From: a bacterium | GTDB lineage: Bacteria > Eremiobacterota > Eremiobacteria > Baltobacterales > Baltobacteraceae | Direction of reading: 5' to 3' | NCBI GenBank assembly: GCA_021784715.1 | Contig: JAJYHP010000142.1 | Span: 1 to 24,536, forward strand | Length of the DNA: 24,536 nucleotides | In this document: positions 15,396-23,065 of the stretch, piece by piece | Layout: each line of letters opens with the position of its first letter | Numbering within the stretch: position 1 is the stretch's first letter | The notes under the pieces: model-generated | Seen by the model: only the letters and a program-made list of their open reading frames with translations | The model's database searches: none | Told to the model about the DNA's origin: nothing | Position numbers and translations under genes: made by a program

Positions 15396-16028
15396 TTAGA
15401 ATCCGAATTCCGCCGCGAGGTGCGGGAGCAAGGCATCGCGGGCTTGCGCGAGCGAGACCTCGTGCCCGAGTTCGTGCGAGATCGAGGTGATGCCGCGGTC
15501 GAGAAGACCGCACGGGTTGATGAGGCGGTCGTAATCGAGCGCGGTGCTGACGTTGAGCGCGATGCCGTGTAGCGAGACCATCTTTTGCACCGCGAGTCCG
15601 ATCGCACAGATCTGGTTGCGCCCGACCCAGACCCCTGCATGTTCGCTCCAACGCTCGGCAACGATGCCGAAGTCAGCGCAGGTTGCGATGACCGCCGCTT
15701 CGAGCGAACGAACCAGCGGCACGACTTCGCGAAAGCGCTCGAGCTTGCGGATCGGATAGACGACGAGTTGCCCCGGCCCGTGATAGGTGACGTCGCCGCC
15801 GCGTTCGATTTCGACGATATCGACGCCGCGTGCGGCGAGAAGTTCGGGCGAGAGCAGGACGTTTTCGCGCTTTGCATTTCGCCCCAGTGTAATGGTCGGC
15901 GTATGCTCCACGAAGATCCAGGTCTCGGGCTCCTCACCCGCGCGCACCGCTTCGTGTAAGCGGTGCTGGATCTCCCAGACCTCGCGGTACGGGCGCAGAC
16001 CCAAATCGAGGATCCGCGCCGTTCCCAA
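15396..16028 (-). CDS. lipB: Lipoyl(octanoyl) transferase
   Basis: Transfers octanoyl from octanoyl-ACP to the target lysine of lipoyl domains, the step before LipA. 210 residues, typical length. The signatures RGGDVTYHGPGQLV and the catalytic pair Lys149 (VQKMVSLHG) and Cys173 (INPCGLL) are present. The start appears to be TTG at 16028, 8 nt after the lpdA stop; no better start gives the conserved N-terminus (ARILDLGLRPY). It sits in an operon with lpdA upstream and a small membrane protein downstream. With lipA at 3190-4092 the full endogenous lipoylation route is encoded in this window. Confidence 0.95.
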   Translation of the reverse strand: MGTARILDLGLRPYREVWEIQHRLHEAVRAGEEPETWIFVEHTPTITLGRNAKRENVLLSPELLAARGVDIVEIERGGDVTYHGPGQLVVYPIRKLERFREVVPLVRSLEAAVIATCADFGIVAERWSEHAGVWVGRNQICAIGLAVQKMVSLHGIALNVSTALDYDRLINPCGLLDRGITSISHELGHEVSLAQARDALLPHLAAEFGF

Positions 16029-16036
16029 CGAGCTTT

Positions 16037-17485
16037 CTATTTTGCGGCTCCGACCGGCGCCTTCGGTTTGGGATTGACGATATGAATCGCCTTACCGTGC
16101 GCGGCCTCCGCGGCATCCATGATGCCTTCGGTGAGCGTAGGATGCGGGTGGATCGAGAGCCCGATATCCTCCAACGTTGCGCCCATCTCCAGCGCGATCA
16201 CGCCTTCGCCGATTAACGATTCGGCCTGCGGAGCGACGATGTGCATGCCGAGCAGTAAATCGGTCTTCGCGTCGCCGACGAGTTTGATGAGCCCATCGCT
16301 TTCGTTCATCGTGCGCGCGCGTCCGCTCGCTGCGAGCGGGAACTTGCCGATCCGCACTTCGTAGCCCTTCGCCTTTGCATCTTCCTCGGAGAGCCCAACG
16401 GTCGCAACCTCGGGATCGGTGTAGACGCAATTCGGGATTGCGATCGGATCGAACGCCGCGCTCGTATCGCCGCCGATAACCTCTGCGGCAACGACGCCCT
16501 GTTTCATCGCACGGTGCGCGAGTAAGGGCTGCCCGGTAACATCGCCGATCGCGTAGATATGCGCGACCTTCGTGCGCATGCGCGCATCGACTGCGAGGAA
16601 GCCTTTCTCATCGACGGCGAGCCCCGCCGCGGCGAGATTGAGTGCGTCGGTGACGGGGCGACGCCCGACGGCGACCAGCGCCATCTCGAACTCGCGCGTC
16701 TCTTCTTTGCCGCCGGTTCCCGCGCCGGCGATCGTTGCCTTAACGCCTTTGGCGGTGGTTTCGAGTGCGGCGACTTTCGTGTCGAGCATGATCTCGACGC
16801 CCTGCTTTTTGAGAATCCGTCCGAGCGTCTTCGAAATCTCGAGGTCGCTGCCGGTGAGAATCTGCGGCAGCGCTTCGACGACGAGTACCTGCGCGCCCAT
16901 GCGGGTGTAAACCGTCGCAAACTCCAGACCGATCACGCCGCCGCCGATGACGAGCATCGTCTTCGGGATCTGCTTGATGCCGACCGCATCGTCGGAGTTG
17001 ATGATGCGTTTGCCGTCGCGCGGCCATGCCTTGATATCGATCGGTGCCGAGCCGGTTGCGATCACGACGTGGGCGGCTCGGATCCGCTCGTTGCTTCCAT
17101 CTTTGCCTTTGAGCGCGATCTCGTTCGGCGAGACGAACGATGCTTCGCCGTACATGAACTGCACGTTGTTCGCTTTGAAGAGCGTCTTGACGCCGCCGAC
17201 GTTCGAGGCGACGACATCGTTCTTGAATTTTTCGACTCCGGCCCGATCGACCGTCGCCTTGGGAACCTTCAACCCGATCGCTTCAGCGTGGTCGATGTGG
17301 CGAATCACTTCCCCGACATGCAACAGCGCTTTCGTGGGGATACAGCCCCAGTTCAGGCAGACTCCGCCGACTTCGTCGCGATCGACGCAGATAACGGATT
17401 TCCCAAGTTGGCCGAGCCGGATGGCGGCATGATAACCGCCGGGGCCCGCACCGATGACGACGGCATCGACCTGATGTTCGGCCAC
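16037..17485 (-). CDS. lpdA: Dihydrolipoyl dehydrogenase (E3)
   Basis: A flavoprotein that re-oxidises dihydrolipoamide of 2-oxoacid dehydrogenases or the glycine cleavage system with NAD+. 482 residues from the GTG at 17485, which has AAGGAG (plus-strand 17493-17498) 7 nt upstream; the frame open to 17608 is upstream shadow. The FAD-binding GAGPGG is near residue 12, the redox disulfide is C43-x4-C48 (GGVCLNWGCIPTKALL), the NAD-binding motif is GGGVIGLEFA, and the catalytic His-Glu motif HPHPTLTEG is near the C-terminus. It is first in the operon with lipB and shares a 100-bp divergent intergenic region with the MocR regulator gene. Confidence 0.97.
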   Translation of the reverse strand: MAEHQVDAVVIGAGPGGYHAAIRLGQLGKSVICVDRDEVGGVCLNWGCIPTKALLHVGEVIRHIDHAEAIGLKVPKATVDRAGVEKFKNDVVASNVGGVKTLFKANNVQFMYGEASFVSPNEIALKGKDGSNERIRAAHVVIATGSAPIDIKAWPRDGKRIINSDDAVGIKQIPKTMLVIGGGVIGLEFATVYTRMGAQVLVVEALPQILTGSDLEISKTLGRILKKQGVEIMLDTKVAALETTAKGVKATIAGAGTGGKEETREFEMALVAVGRRPVTDALNLAAAGLAVDEKGFLAVDARMRTKVAHIYAIGDVTGQPLLAHRAMKQGVVAAEVIGGDTSAAFDPIAIPNCVYTDPEVATVGLSEEDAKAKGYEVRIGKFPLAASGRARTMNESDGLIKLVGDAKTDLLLGMHIVAPQAESLIGEGVIALEMGATLEDIGLSIHPHPTLTEGIMDAAEAAHGKAIHIVNPKPKAPVGAAK

Positions 17486-17517
17486 GAAAAGACTCCTTAC
17501 GCGCAGGCGTGGATGAT

Positions 17518-17529
17518 GGGTAGGTACCC
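17518..17529. promoter_or_regulatory. Inverted repeat near the lpdA promoter
   Basis: GGGTA-GG-TACCC, arms of 5 bp, 33 nt upstream of the lpdA GTG, in the region shared by the divergent lpdA and MocR genes. It may be a regulator site or part of the lpdA leader. Confidence 0.35.
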
Positions 17530-17537
17530 CTCGATTA

Positions 17538-17550
17538 TTCCGCCGCGGAA
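17538..17550. promoter_or_regulatory. Perfect 13-bp palindrome, candidate operator of the divergent promoters
   Basis: TTCCGC-C-GCGGAA in the gap between lpdA and the MocR gene. It ends 18 bp before the TACAAT element (17569-17574), so it covers the -35 position of the regulator's own promoter. Self-regulation by the MocR protein is a reasonable inference. Confidence 0.45.
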
Positions 17551-17568
17551 GGCGGCGGGCCTCCGTGG

Positions 17569-17574
17569 TACAAT
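17569..17574 (+). promoter_or_regulatory. Candidate -10 element of the MocR gene
   Basis: TACAAT, one mismatch from TATAAT, ends 11 nt before the ATG at 17586, and no Shine-Dalgarno lies between them. Transcription would start within a few bases of the ATG, giving a leaderless or nearly leaderless mRNA. There is no consensus -35; the palindrome occupies that place. Confidence 0.45.
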
Positions 17575-17585
17575 TGGCTCCATCC

Positions 17586-19055
17586 ATGAGTAAGATTGGT
17601 GCGCCCAACCTGCCCCTCCAACTCGACCGCGATTCGATCGTGCCGCTCTACCGGCAGCTTTACGAAGGGCTGCGCGAGGCGATTCTCTCCGGTTCGCTGC
17701 CCGAATCGACGCGCTTGCCCCCCGAGCGTGCGATGGCCGACCGCCTCGAGATCAACCGCAGTACGGTCGTGCGCGCCTATCGCGAGCTCGTCGCCGACGG
17801 CCTGCTCGACCAGCGCGTCGGCTCCGGTTCGCGGGTGGCGTCGCGCAAGCGCGCCGTCTCGGCGGGGGAGCGCGGGGCGAGCGTTCCATGGTGGGTGACG
17901 CTGCCGCCGTGGCGCGTCGGCGAGTTCCCGATGGTGCTCGGAGAGCTCGCGGCAAAACAGGAGCCCGGGCGGATATCGTTCGTGCAGGGCGTCGCCCCCG
18001 ACGAACCCTCGCCGCTCGTCGAGCTTGCGGGATCCTTCGCACGGGTCGCAAGCGATCCACGCTTCATTCTGTCGTACGGCGATTCGGAGGGCTACGAGCC
18101 GTTACGCGAGGCGATCGCGGCGCGCATGCGCGCTCGCGGCGCGCGCAGCGTCGTTGCCAAGAACGTCATCGTGCTCACCGGCTCGACGCAAGGCATCGCC
18201 ATCGTCGCCCAAAGCCTCGCCGAAGCCGGCGATGAAATCATCGTCGAATCTCCGTCGTATCCCGGCGCGCTGCAGATCTTTCAGATCGGCGGCCTACGCG
18301 CGATTCCCATTCCCGTCGACGACGATGGCATGCGCGTCGATCACGTCGAGGCGATTCTGCGCACGCGCCGCCCCCGATTCATCTACACGATGCCGTCGAT
18401 GCATAATCCGACGAACGTTACGATGAACGCGGATCGGCGCGAGCGTCTCGCGACGATAGCGCGGCGCGCCGGTGTCCCGATCATCGAAGACGATCCTTAC
18501 GGGCCGCTCGCCTCGCATAACGAGAGCCCGCTGCTCGCGCTCGCTCCGGATCACGTCGTCTACCTCTCGACGTTCAGTAAAACCGTCGCACCGAGCTTGC
18601 GGGTCGGTTGGATGGTCGCTCCGCGCACGATCGTCGATCGCCTGCTCATGCGCAAACAGGCATACGACATGGCGACGAGCCTCTACGTACAGGCCGCGAT
18701 CGTCGACTACCTCGAGCGCGGCTACGATGCGCACATCGAACAACTGCGCGAAGAACTCCACCTGCGCCGGAGAATCGCCGACGAAGCGATTGCGAAATAT
18801 TGGCCCAACGGCGTTCGTGCGATCGGTCCCAGCGGCGGTTTCTATCTCTGGGTCGCGACCCCGCGCGAGATGCGCGCTCGCCCGCTCCTCGATGCCGCCG
18901 AGCGCCTGGGTGCATCTTTTCTCTTCGGAGAGGCGTTCTTCGCGAACTCCGGCGGCGATCATAATTTCCGCTTGGCCCTCACTGCGGTCCGGCGCGATGA
19001 GATATCCGAAGGTATCCGTCGTATCGGCGAAGCGATGCGTAGTCTGCGCGGATGA
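17586..19055 (+). CDS. MocR/PdxR-type regulator (GntR winged helix fused to PLP aminotransferase domain)
   Basis: 489 residues from the ATG at 17586. The N-terminal GntR winged helix (about 10-80) shows PLYRQLYEGLREAILSGSL, LPPERAMADRLEINRSTVVRAYRELVADGLL and VGSGSRV. The C-terminal fold-type I aminotransferase-like domain contains GSTQGI, the PLP-binding DDPYGPL and Lys332 in STFSKTVAPSLRVGW, which forms the PLP aldimine. MocR proteins regulate genes of PLP, GABA, taurine or amino-acid metabolism, with PLP or an amino compound as effector; members of this group have also been annotated as 2-aminoadipate aminotransferases. A GTG at 17565 is a longer alternative start. The stop overlaps the mutY start (ATGA). 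A link to lpdA is possible through the shared divergent region. Confidence 0.92.
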   Translation: MSKIGAPNLPLQLDRDSIVPLYRQLYEGLREAILSGSLPESTRLPPERAMADRLEINRSTVVRAYRELVADGLLDQRVGSGSRVASRKRAVSAGERGASVPWWVTLPPWRVGEFPMVLGELAAKQEPGRISFVQGVAPDEPSPLVELAGSFARVASDPRFILSYGDSEGYEPLREAIAARMRARGARSVVAKNVIVLTGSTQGIAIVAQSLAEAGDEIIVESPSYPGALQIFQIGGLRAIPIPVDDDGMRVDHVEAILRTRRPRFIYTMPSMHNPTNVTMNADRRERLATIARRAGVPIIEDDPYGPLASHNESPLLALAPDHVVYLSTFSKTVAPSLRVGWMVAPRTIVDRLLMRKQAYDMATSLYVQAAIVDYLERGYDAHIEQLREELHLRRRIADEAIAKYWPNGVRAIGPSGGFYLWVATPREMRARPLLDAAERLGASFLFGEAFFANSGGDHNFRLALTAVRRDEISEGIRRIGEAMRSLRG

Positions 19056-19960
19056 CCGGTCTTCAGAAACGTCTGCTTGCCTGGTATGCAAAATACGGGC
19101 GAGCAAATTTACCGTGGCGCGTTGTGCGAAATCCGTACTACACGGTCGTGAGCGAATTCATGCTGCAGCAGACGCAGGTGGATCGCGTCGTGCCGATCTT
19201 CGGAACGTTTATATCGCGTTTCCCGACATTTGCCGCGTTGGCAAAGGGGCCGCGCGCCGAGGTGCTGCGCTATTGGAAGGGGCTCGGCTATAACACGCGG
19301 GCGGTTCGCTTGAAAGCACTCGCCGACGCCGTGGTTGCAAAGTTCGACGGCGAGATGCCGAGCGACGAAAAGGCGCTCCTCGAACTGCCTGGGGTCGGGC
19401 CATATACCGTCGCCGCGATTCGCGCGTTCGCCTTTAATTACGACGCGGCAGCGAACGACACGAACGTTCGACGTATCGTCCATCGGGTTCATTTCGGCAT
19501 TGAATATCCCGTCAAGGCGAGCACCAAAGAGCTCGAACGGATCGCGCGCGAGCTCGTACCTAAAGGCGAGGCGCACGATTGGAATTCGGCGATGATGGAT
19601 CTCGGCGCGCTCGTGTGCACCGCTCGCGCTCCCCGTTGTGCGGCGTGTCCGTTGCAGACGCTCTGCGTCGCCGCACCGATCGATGCGGCGCGCCTCGAGC
19701 GCCTGCGCGAAGAATTCGCCAAACCGACGAGCCCTAAAGACCCCGTCCCCTTCGAATCGACGGCGCGTTTTGCACGCGGCCGCATCGTCGATCGTCTGCG
19801 CGAATTACCGCCCGGGGAGCGCATTTCGCTACTCGATTTAGAGCGCGAGATCATCGGTATCGTGCCGCCGAATATCGGCGAACGCTTCGACGAGTTAGTG
19901 GCCGCGCTAGAAAAAGACGGCGTTGTTGCGCGCGACGGCGATGGGATATCTTTGGCCTGA
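19052..19960 (+). CDS. mutY: A/G-specific adenine DNA glycosylase
   Basis: Removes adenine mispaired with 8-oxoguanine or G. 302 residues. Catalytic Glu35 (SEFMLQQTQ), helix-hairpin-helix LPGVGPYT (112-119), catalytic Asp136 (NDTNVRRI) and the [4Fe-4S] motif C189-x6-C196-x2-C199-x5-C205 are all visible. The usual C-terminal NUDIX-like domain that reads 8-oxoG (about 100 more residues in E. coli MutY) is missing. The last 65 residues (FARGRIVDRLRELPPGERISLLDLE...LEKDGVVARDG) instead look like a small winged helix, as in the shorter actinobacterial enzymes. It is translationally coupled to the MocR gene by a 4-bp overlap, with no obvious functional link. Confidence 0.93.
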   Translation: MTGLQKRLLAWYAKYGRANLPWRVVRNPYYTVVSEFMLQQTQVDRVVPIFGTFISRFPTFAALAKGPRAEVLRYWKGLGYNTRAVRLKALADAVVAKFDGEMPSDEKALLELPGVGPYTVAAIRAFAFNYDAAANDTNVRRIVHRVHFGIEYPVKASTKELERIARELVPKGEAHDWNSAMMDLGALVCTARAPRCAACPLQTLCVAAPIDAARLERLREEFAKPTSPKDPVPFESTARFARGRIVDRLRELPPGERISLLDLEREIIGIVPPNIGERFDELVAALEKDGVVARDGDGISLA

Positions 19961-19962
19961 GG

Positions 19963-20454
19963 CTAGAACTCGACGACGGCGTCGTAACGGGCCGTCGCCG
20001 TTGCGAGGCGAGCGCCCGACTCATCGTAAATGCCGAACTCGGCGTAGCGTGGCGCATAGAGATGGATCGAAAGCGCTTCGTGCTCGGAGCGATTAGCGAC
20101 GCTGTGAAGATCGCGCGCGCCGTCGAGCGCATCGCCCTCCCCGACGTGCTGCACGCTGCGTCCGAGCAACCGTAAGCCAAGCCGATCGGCGGCTCTCGCT
20201 TCGTCGCTCCGTAGGTAGCGCGCGACGTGCAGCTCACCTGCAAGCACGCGCGTCGCACAGTAGGAATCGCCGTGGTCGTGAATCGGGGTCGTCGCGCCGG
20301 GAAACCACAGTAGTACTAAGACTTCGAAAGCGTCGCAAGCGAAGAGGCGAGAGCGCGTGTAGCCGATCCTTTTGCGGGGCAGCAGGGGCTCCCAGCGCTC
20401 GCGCTCGGCGAGTCGCTCGGCGATGATGCGATCGACGTCGAGAGCGGCGATCAT
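19963..20454 (-). CDS. Cysteine dioxygenase family protein (type I, cupin)
   Basis: 163 residues. The non-heme iron site of cysteine dioxygenase is visible: H59-D-H61 (PIHDHGDSYCATRVLAGEL) and His117 (DLHSVANRS). This fold oxidises cysteine, or related thiols such as 3-mercaptopropionate, to the sulfinic acid. Bacterial members vary in substrate, and a thiol dioxygenase with a different thiol is possible. The ATG at 20454 overlaps the stop of the upstream FAD-protein gene (ATGA), so the two form an operon. The longer open frame to 20976 is shadow of that gene. Its 3' end comes within 3 bp of the convergent mutY. Confidence 0.9.
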   Translation of the reverse strand: MIAALDVDRIIAERLAERERWEPLLPRKRIGYTRSRLFACDAFEVLVLLWFPGATTPIHDHGDSYCATRVLAGELHVARYLRSDEARAADRLGLRLLGRSVQHVGEGDALDGARDLHSVANRSEHEALSIHLYAPRYAEFGIYDESGARLATATARYDAVVEF

Positions 20455-21800
20455 GCGACCCACTCCTCGCGGTTGCGCGCGACTCGTTGCGCGATCGCGC
20501 GTGCCTGCTCGACGATCTCGGGAACGGCGGTGCTCTCGTAGAGTGCGCCGCGCAGCAGCGGGCCCAACGCGAGCAAGCGTTCGTCGATAAAACCCTCGCC
20601 GTCGATCGCTTCGCCGTACGGCGTTGCATCGATTCCCAATCCGAGCGGATCGCGGCGTATCAGGTTGCGGCGTAGCAGCGCGCGTACCAGCGGATCGGTG
20701 TTGAAGGCGAGATCGCCGTTGGGGCCGGTGCAGTTGACGACCGAGGCTACCCGGAGGCGACGTCGCGCGCCGCGACTGGAGTAATCGATGCGTATTCCGT
20801 CGGCTTCGTCGGTAGCCCCGACGATCTCGCCCTGGAGCGGCACGTATCGCCCGGCCCGGCGAAGCGCGGTGACCGCTTCCTCGGTCGCGGGCGGTACGCG
20901 ATAGCGCAGCGATCCCCAGAGCGGGGCGAGTCGCTCGAGAAATTGTCGACGTTGCGCGTTCGTCCATCCCAGCCAAATGCGCTGCGATGGTTGCCGGAGC
21001 GCCTCGGCGATCTCGCGCCAGTCGCCGCCGACGGCGATACGGTCGCGCATCGCCGCGCGCACCGAGCGCAGCAGCGAGAGCGGAGAGCGCTCGTCGATGC
21101 TCAGTTCGCGATAGTTGCAGGCGCGTATCGCGGGAACTTCACGGGCGGGAAGATAGCCGTGACGCGCGAGCGTGAATGCCGTTCCAGGACGCCGCGCGTA
21201 GGAATGAGCGGCGACGCGATCCATGGCGGTAAGGCCGCTGCCGATGCAGAGCATGTCGCCCGGGGGGAGTTCGCTCGTTTCGGTGCGCCACGGGTCGCCG
21301 AAATAGCGCGTGCTCTCGCGGAGTTCGCGCGGCAAGAAATTATCGGTGGGCCTCGCGTTCCCAAGCGCGAGGACGACGGTATGCGCGCGGTAACGGCGGT
21401 TGCGCGCATCGGTAAGGACGAAGTCGTTCCCCACGCGATCGAGATCGACGACCGTCGTACGTTCGATGCGCGCCTGTGCGCGTCCGTCGATCGCTAATCG
21501 CAGCGACTCGCCGACGTAATTGCCGAAGCGCTCCCGTGAAATGAGTTCGTCGGGATCGCACTGCAGCGCGCGCACGAGATGCCCCGGGTCGCCGGCGATG
21601 ACGCTCATCGCACGAGCCGGACCGTTCATCAACCATGTCGGCGAGCCCCCGCCGTAGGCGGCGCCGCGCCCGGGCTCTTCGGGCGAGAAGAGCCGGAGCC
21701 GCGCGTGCCGGGCAAAGCGCGCACACGCGATCGCCACCGCTGCGCCGGCGAGGCCGCCGCCGATAACGGCAACGTCATCGACCTCTCGTTCGCCTTTCAT
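20451..21800 (-). CDS. FAD/NAD(P)-binding oxidoreductase (PF13454-like)
   Basis: 449 residues from the ATG at 21800. The N-terminal dinucleotide-binding motif is VAVIGGGLAGAAVA (about 10-23), followed by RGAAYGGGSPTWLMNGPARAMS, the segment typical of the FAD-NAD(P)-binding 9 family; a second nucleotide-binding stretch is GDMLCIGSGLTAMD and a late flavin motif is VVNCTGPNGD. Family members are often annotated as putative monooxygenases or hydroxylases without known substrate. Overlap with the cysteine dioxygenase gene suggests a role in thiol or sulfinate metabolism; that is inference. The frame upstream of 21800 overlaps the divergent nth gene and lacks homology. The gap to the nth start is 54 bp. 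Confidence 0.85.
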   Translation of the reverse strand: MKGEREVDDVAVIGGGLAGAAVAIACARFARHARLRLFSPEEPGRGAAYGGGSPTWLMNGPARAMSVIAGDPGHLVRALQCDPDELISRERFGNYVGESLRLAIDGRAQARIERTTVVDLDRVGNDFVLTDARNRRYRAHTVVLALGNARPTDNFLPRELRESTRYFGDPWRTETSELPPGDMLCIGSGLTAMDRVAAHSYARRPGTAFTLARHGYLPAREVPAIRACNYRELSIDERSPLSLLRSVRAAMRDRIAVGGDWREIAEALRQPSQRIWLGWTNAQRRQFLERLAPLWGSLRYRVPPATEEAVTALRRAGRYVPLQGEIVGATDEADGIRIDYSSRGARRRLRVASVVNCTGPNGDLAFNTDPLVRALLRRNLIRRDPLGLGIDATPYGEAIDGEGFIDERLLALGPLLRGALYESTAVPEIVEQARAIAQRVARNREEWVA

Positions 21801-21854
21801 CGTAGCCGGTTCATCGGCAGGTCGGTCGGGCCGATTAAGCGCAAAAGATCGCTC

Positions 21855-22595
21855 GTGGGCGCAATTCCGTTTCCCAAGCGTAAAGTTTCGAAGACGATCG
21901 CGAAAAAGGAGCTGGCGCTGCTCGAAGCGGCCTATCCGCACGCCGTCACGGCGCTTGCATATGGTAACCCGTTCGAATTACTGGTCGCCGTCATTCTCTC
22001 GGCGCAGTGTACCGACGCACGCGTCAATCTTACGACGCCGGCGCTCTTCGCCGCTTATCCGACGCCGAAAGCATTAGCCGCAGCGCGCCTTGCCGATGTC
22101 GAGCGTTTGATTCAATCGTGCGGTTTTTTTCGAACGAAAGCCAAGAACATTATCGGCGCCGCGCGCGCTCTCGTCGCCGAGCATGCGGGGCGAGTACCCG
22201 AGACGCGAGAGGAGCTCGAAGCGCTTCCCGGGGTGGGGCGGAAGACCGCGAGCGTCGTGCTCTCCGTTGCTTTCGGCGAAGCGGCTTTCGCGGTCGACAC
22301 GCACGTTTTTCGCGTCGCGCATCGTATGGGACTTACCACCGGCACGACGCCGCTCGCCGTCGAGCGCGACGTCACGGCACTGGTGCCGGAATCAAAATGG
22401 CGCTTCGCGCACCACTGGTTGATCCTTCATGGCCGCACGATCTGCAAGGCACAGCGACCGCTCTGCGACCGGTGCCCGGTTCGGGAGCTCTGTCCGAGCG
22501 CGCCTAAAAAGAGAGCGGGCCGGGTGCGTTCAGATGCGGCGGGCGCGGAAGTTCGGCGTCGCGCGCGATCGCTTTCAAAAGCGTCGAAGGCGTGA
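21855..22595 (+). CDS. nth: Endonuclease III
   Basis: DNA glycosylase/AP lyase for oxidised pyrimidines. 246 residues from the GTG at 21855 (MGAIPFPKRKV). Helix-hairpin-helix LPGVGRKTA with catalytic Lys130, catalytic Asp148 (VDTHVFRVAHRMGL) and the [4Fe-4S] motif C197-x6-C204-x2-C207-x5-C213. E. coli Nth is 211 residues; the extra length is a basic C-terminal tail of about 33 residues (PKKRAGRVRSDAAGAEV...) that overlaps the convergent hypothetical gene. The frame is open upstream to 21579, antisense to the FAD gene, and has no homology. It is the second HhH-GPD repair enzyme within 3 kb of mutY. Confidence 0.94.
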   Translation: MGAIPFPKRKVSKTIAKKELALLEAAYPHAVTALAYGNPFELLVAVILSAQCTDARVNLTTPALFAAYPTPKALAAARLADVERLIQSCGFFRTKAKNIIGAARALVAEHAGRVPETREELEALPGVGRKTASVVLSVAFGEAAFAVDTHVFRVAHRMGLTTGTTPLAVERDVTALVPESKWRFAHHWLILHGRTICKAQRPLCDRCPVRELCPSAPKKRAGRVRSDAAGAEVRRRARSLSKASKA

Positions 22596-23025
22596 TCGGT
22601 TCGCCGTAGCCGCTCTCGGTTGAAACCTTCGAGACGTCGATGAGGCTGGGGATCGCGCGATCGGGTACGAATTGATAGTCGCCGTCGAATTCAAGGCCGC
22701 GAATGCGGATCAACTCGACGCTTTGGTCGAGTTCGAGCGCGACGCGATGCTCGCCGAACCGTAGGCGGAGCCGCAACGGTTTTTCAAGACGAACCAAACG
22801 AACGCCGTTTCGCTCGCCGAGAATCGAATTCAGGCGCTTAATTCCCAGTGCGAGTGCGTCGCCAAAGGCACGTAACGAACGCTCCGCATCGCCGTCGGCG
22901 AGCGCACCATTCGATGCGTCGCTCTCGTCGAGGAGTTCGCCCAACGCACGCCGCGCGCGAATGCGTTCGGCCGCTGCGACGATCGGGTTTTGACCGGTGA
23001 AACTCGGCTCCATGGGATCTGCCAT
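22504..23025 (-). CDS. Hypothetical protein, convergent with and overlapping nth
   Basis: 173 residues from the ATG at 23025 (a second ATG at 23013 is also possible). No family recognised. The first half is helical and charged (NPIVAAAERIRARRALGELLDES), followed by a mixed region with alternating strands (VRLVRLEKPLRLRLRFGEHRVALELDQ) and a conserved-looking tail (GYGEPITPSTLLKAIARD). There is no signal peptide or membrane segment, so it is probably cytosolic. The coding character (GC-rich wobble, balanced composition) supports a gene. The last 92 bp are antisense to the nth tail. It is divergent from the S9 peptidase with a 40-bp gap. Confidence 0.7.
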   Translation of the reverse strand: MADPMEPSFTGQNPIVAAAERIRARRALGELLDESDASNGALADGDAERSLRAFGDALALGIKRLNSILGERNGVRLVRLEKPLRLRLRFGEHRVALELDQSVELIRIRGLEFDGDYQFVPDRAIPSLIDVSKVSTESGYGEPITPSTLLKAIARDAELPRPPHLNAPGPLSF

Positions 23026-23065
23026 AGGGAAAGTATTGCCACGCGCACGGGCGAAAGTCCCGCGC

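Noticed and set aside
16559..17593. 344-codon plus-strand ORF antisense to lpdA, and similar antisense ORFs at 3484-4140, 4214-5173 and 18294-19106
   Set aside because: Shadow frames of GC-rich genes; each lies opposite a gene with conserved catalytic motifs.
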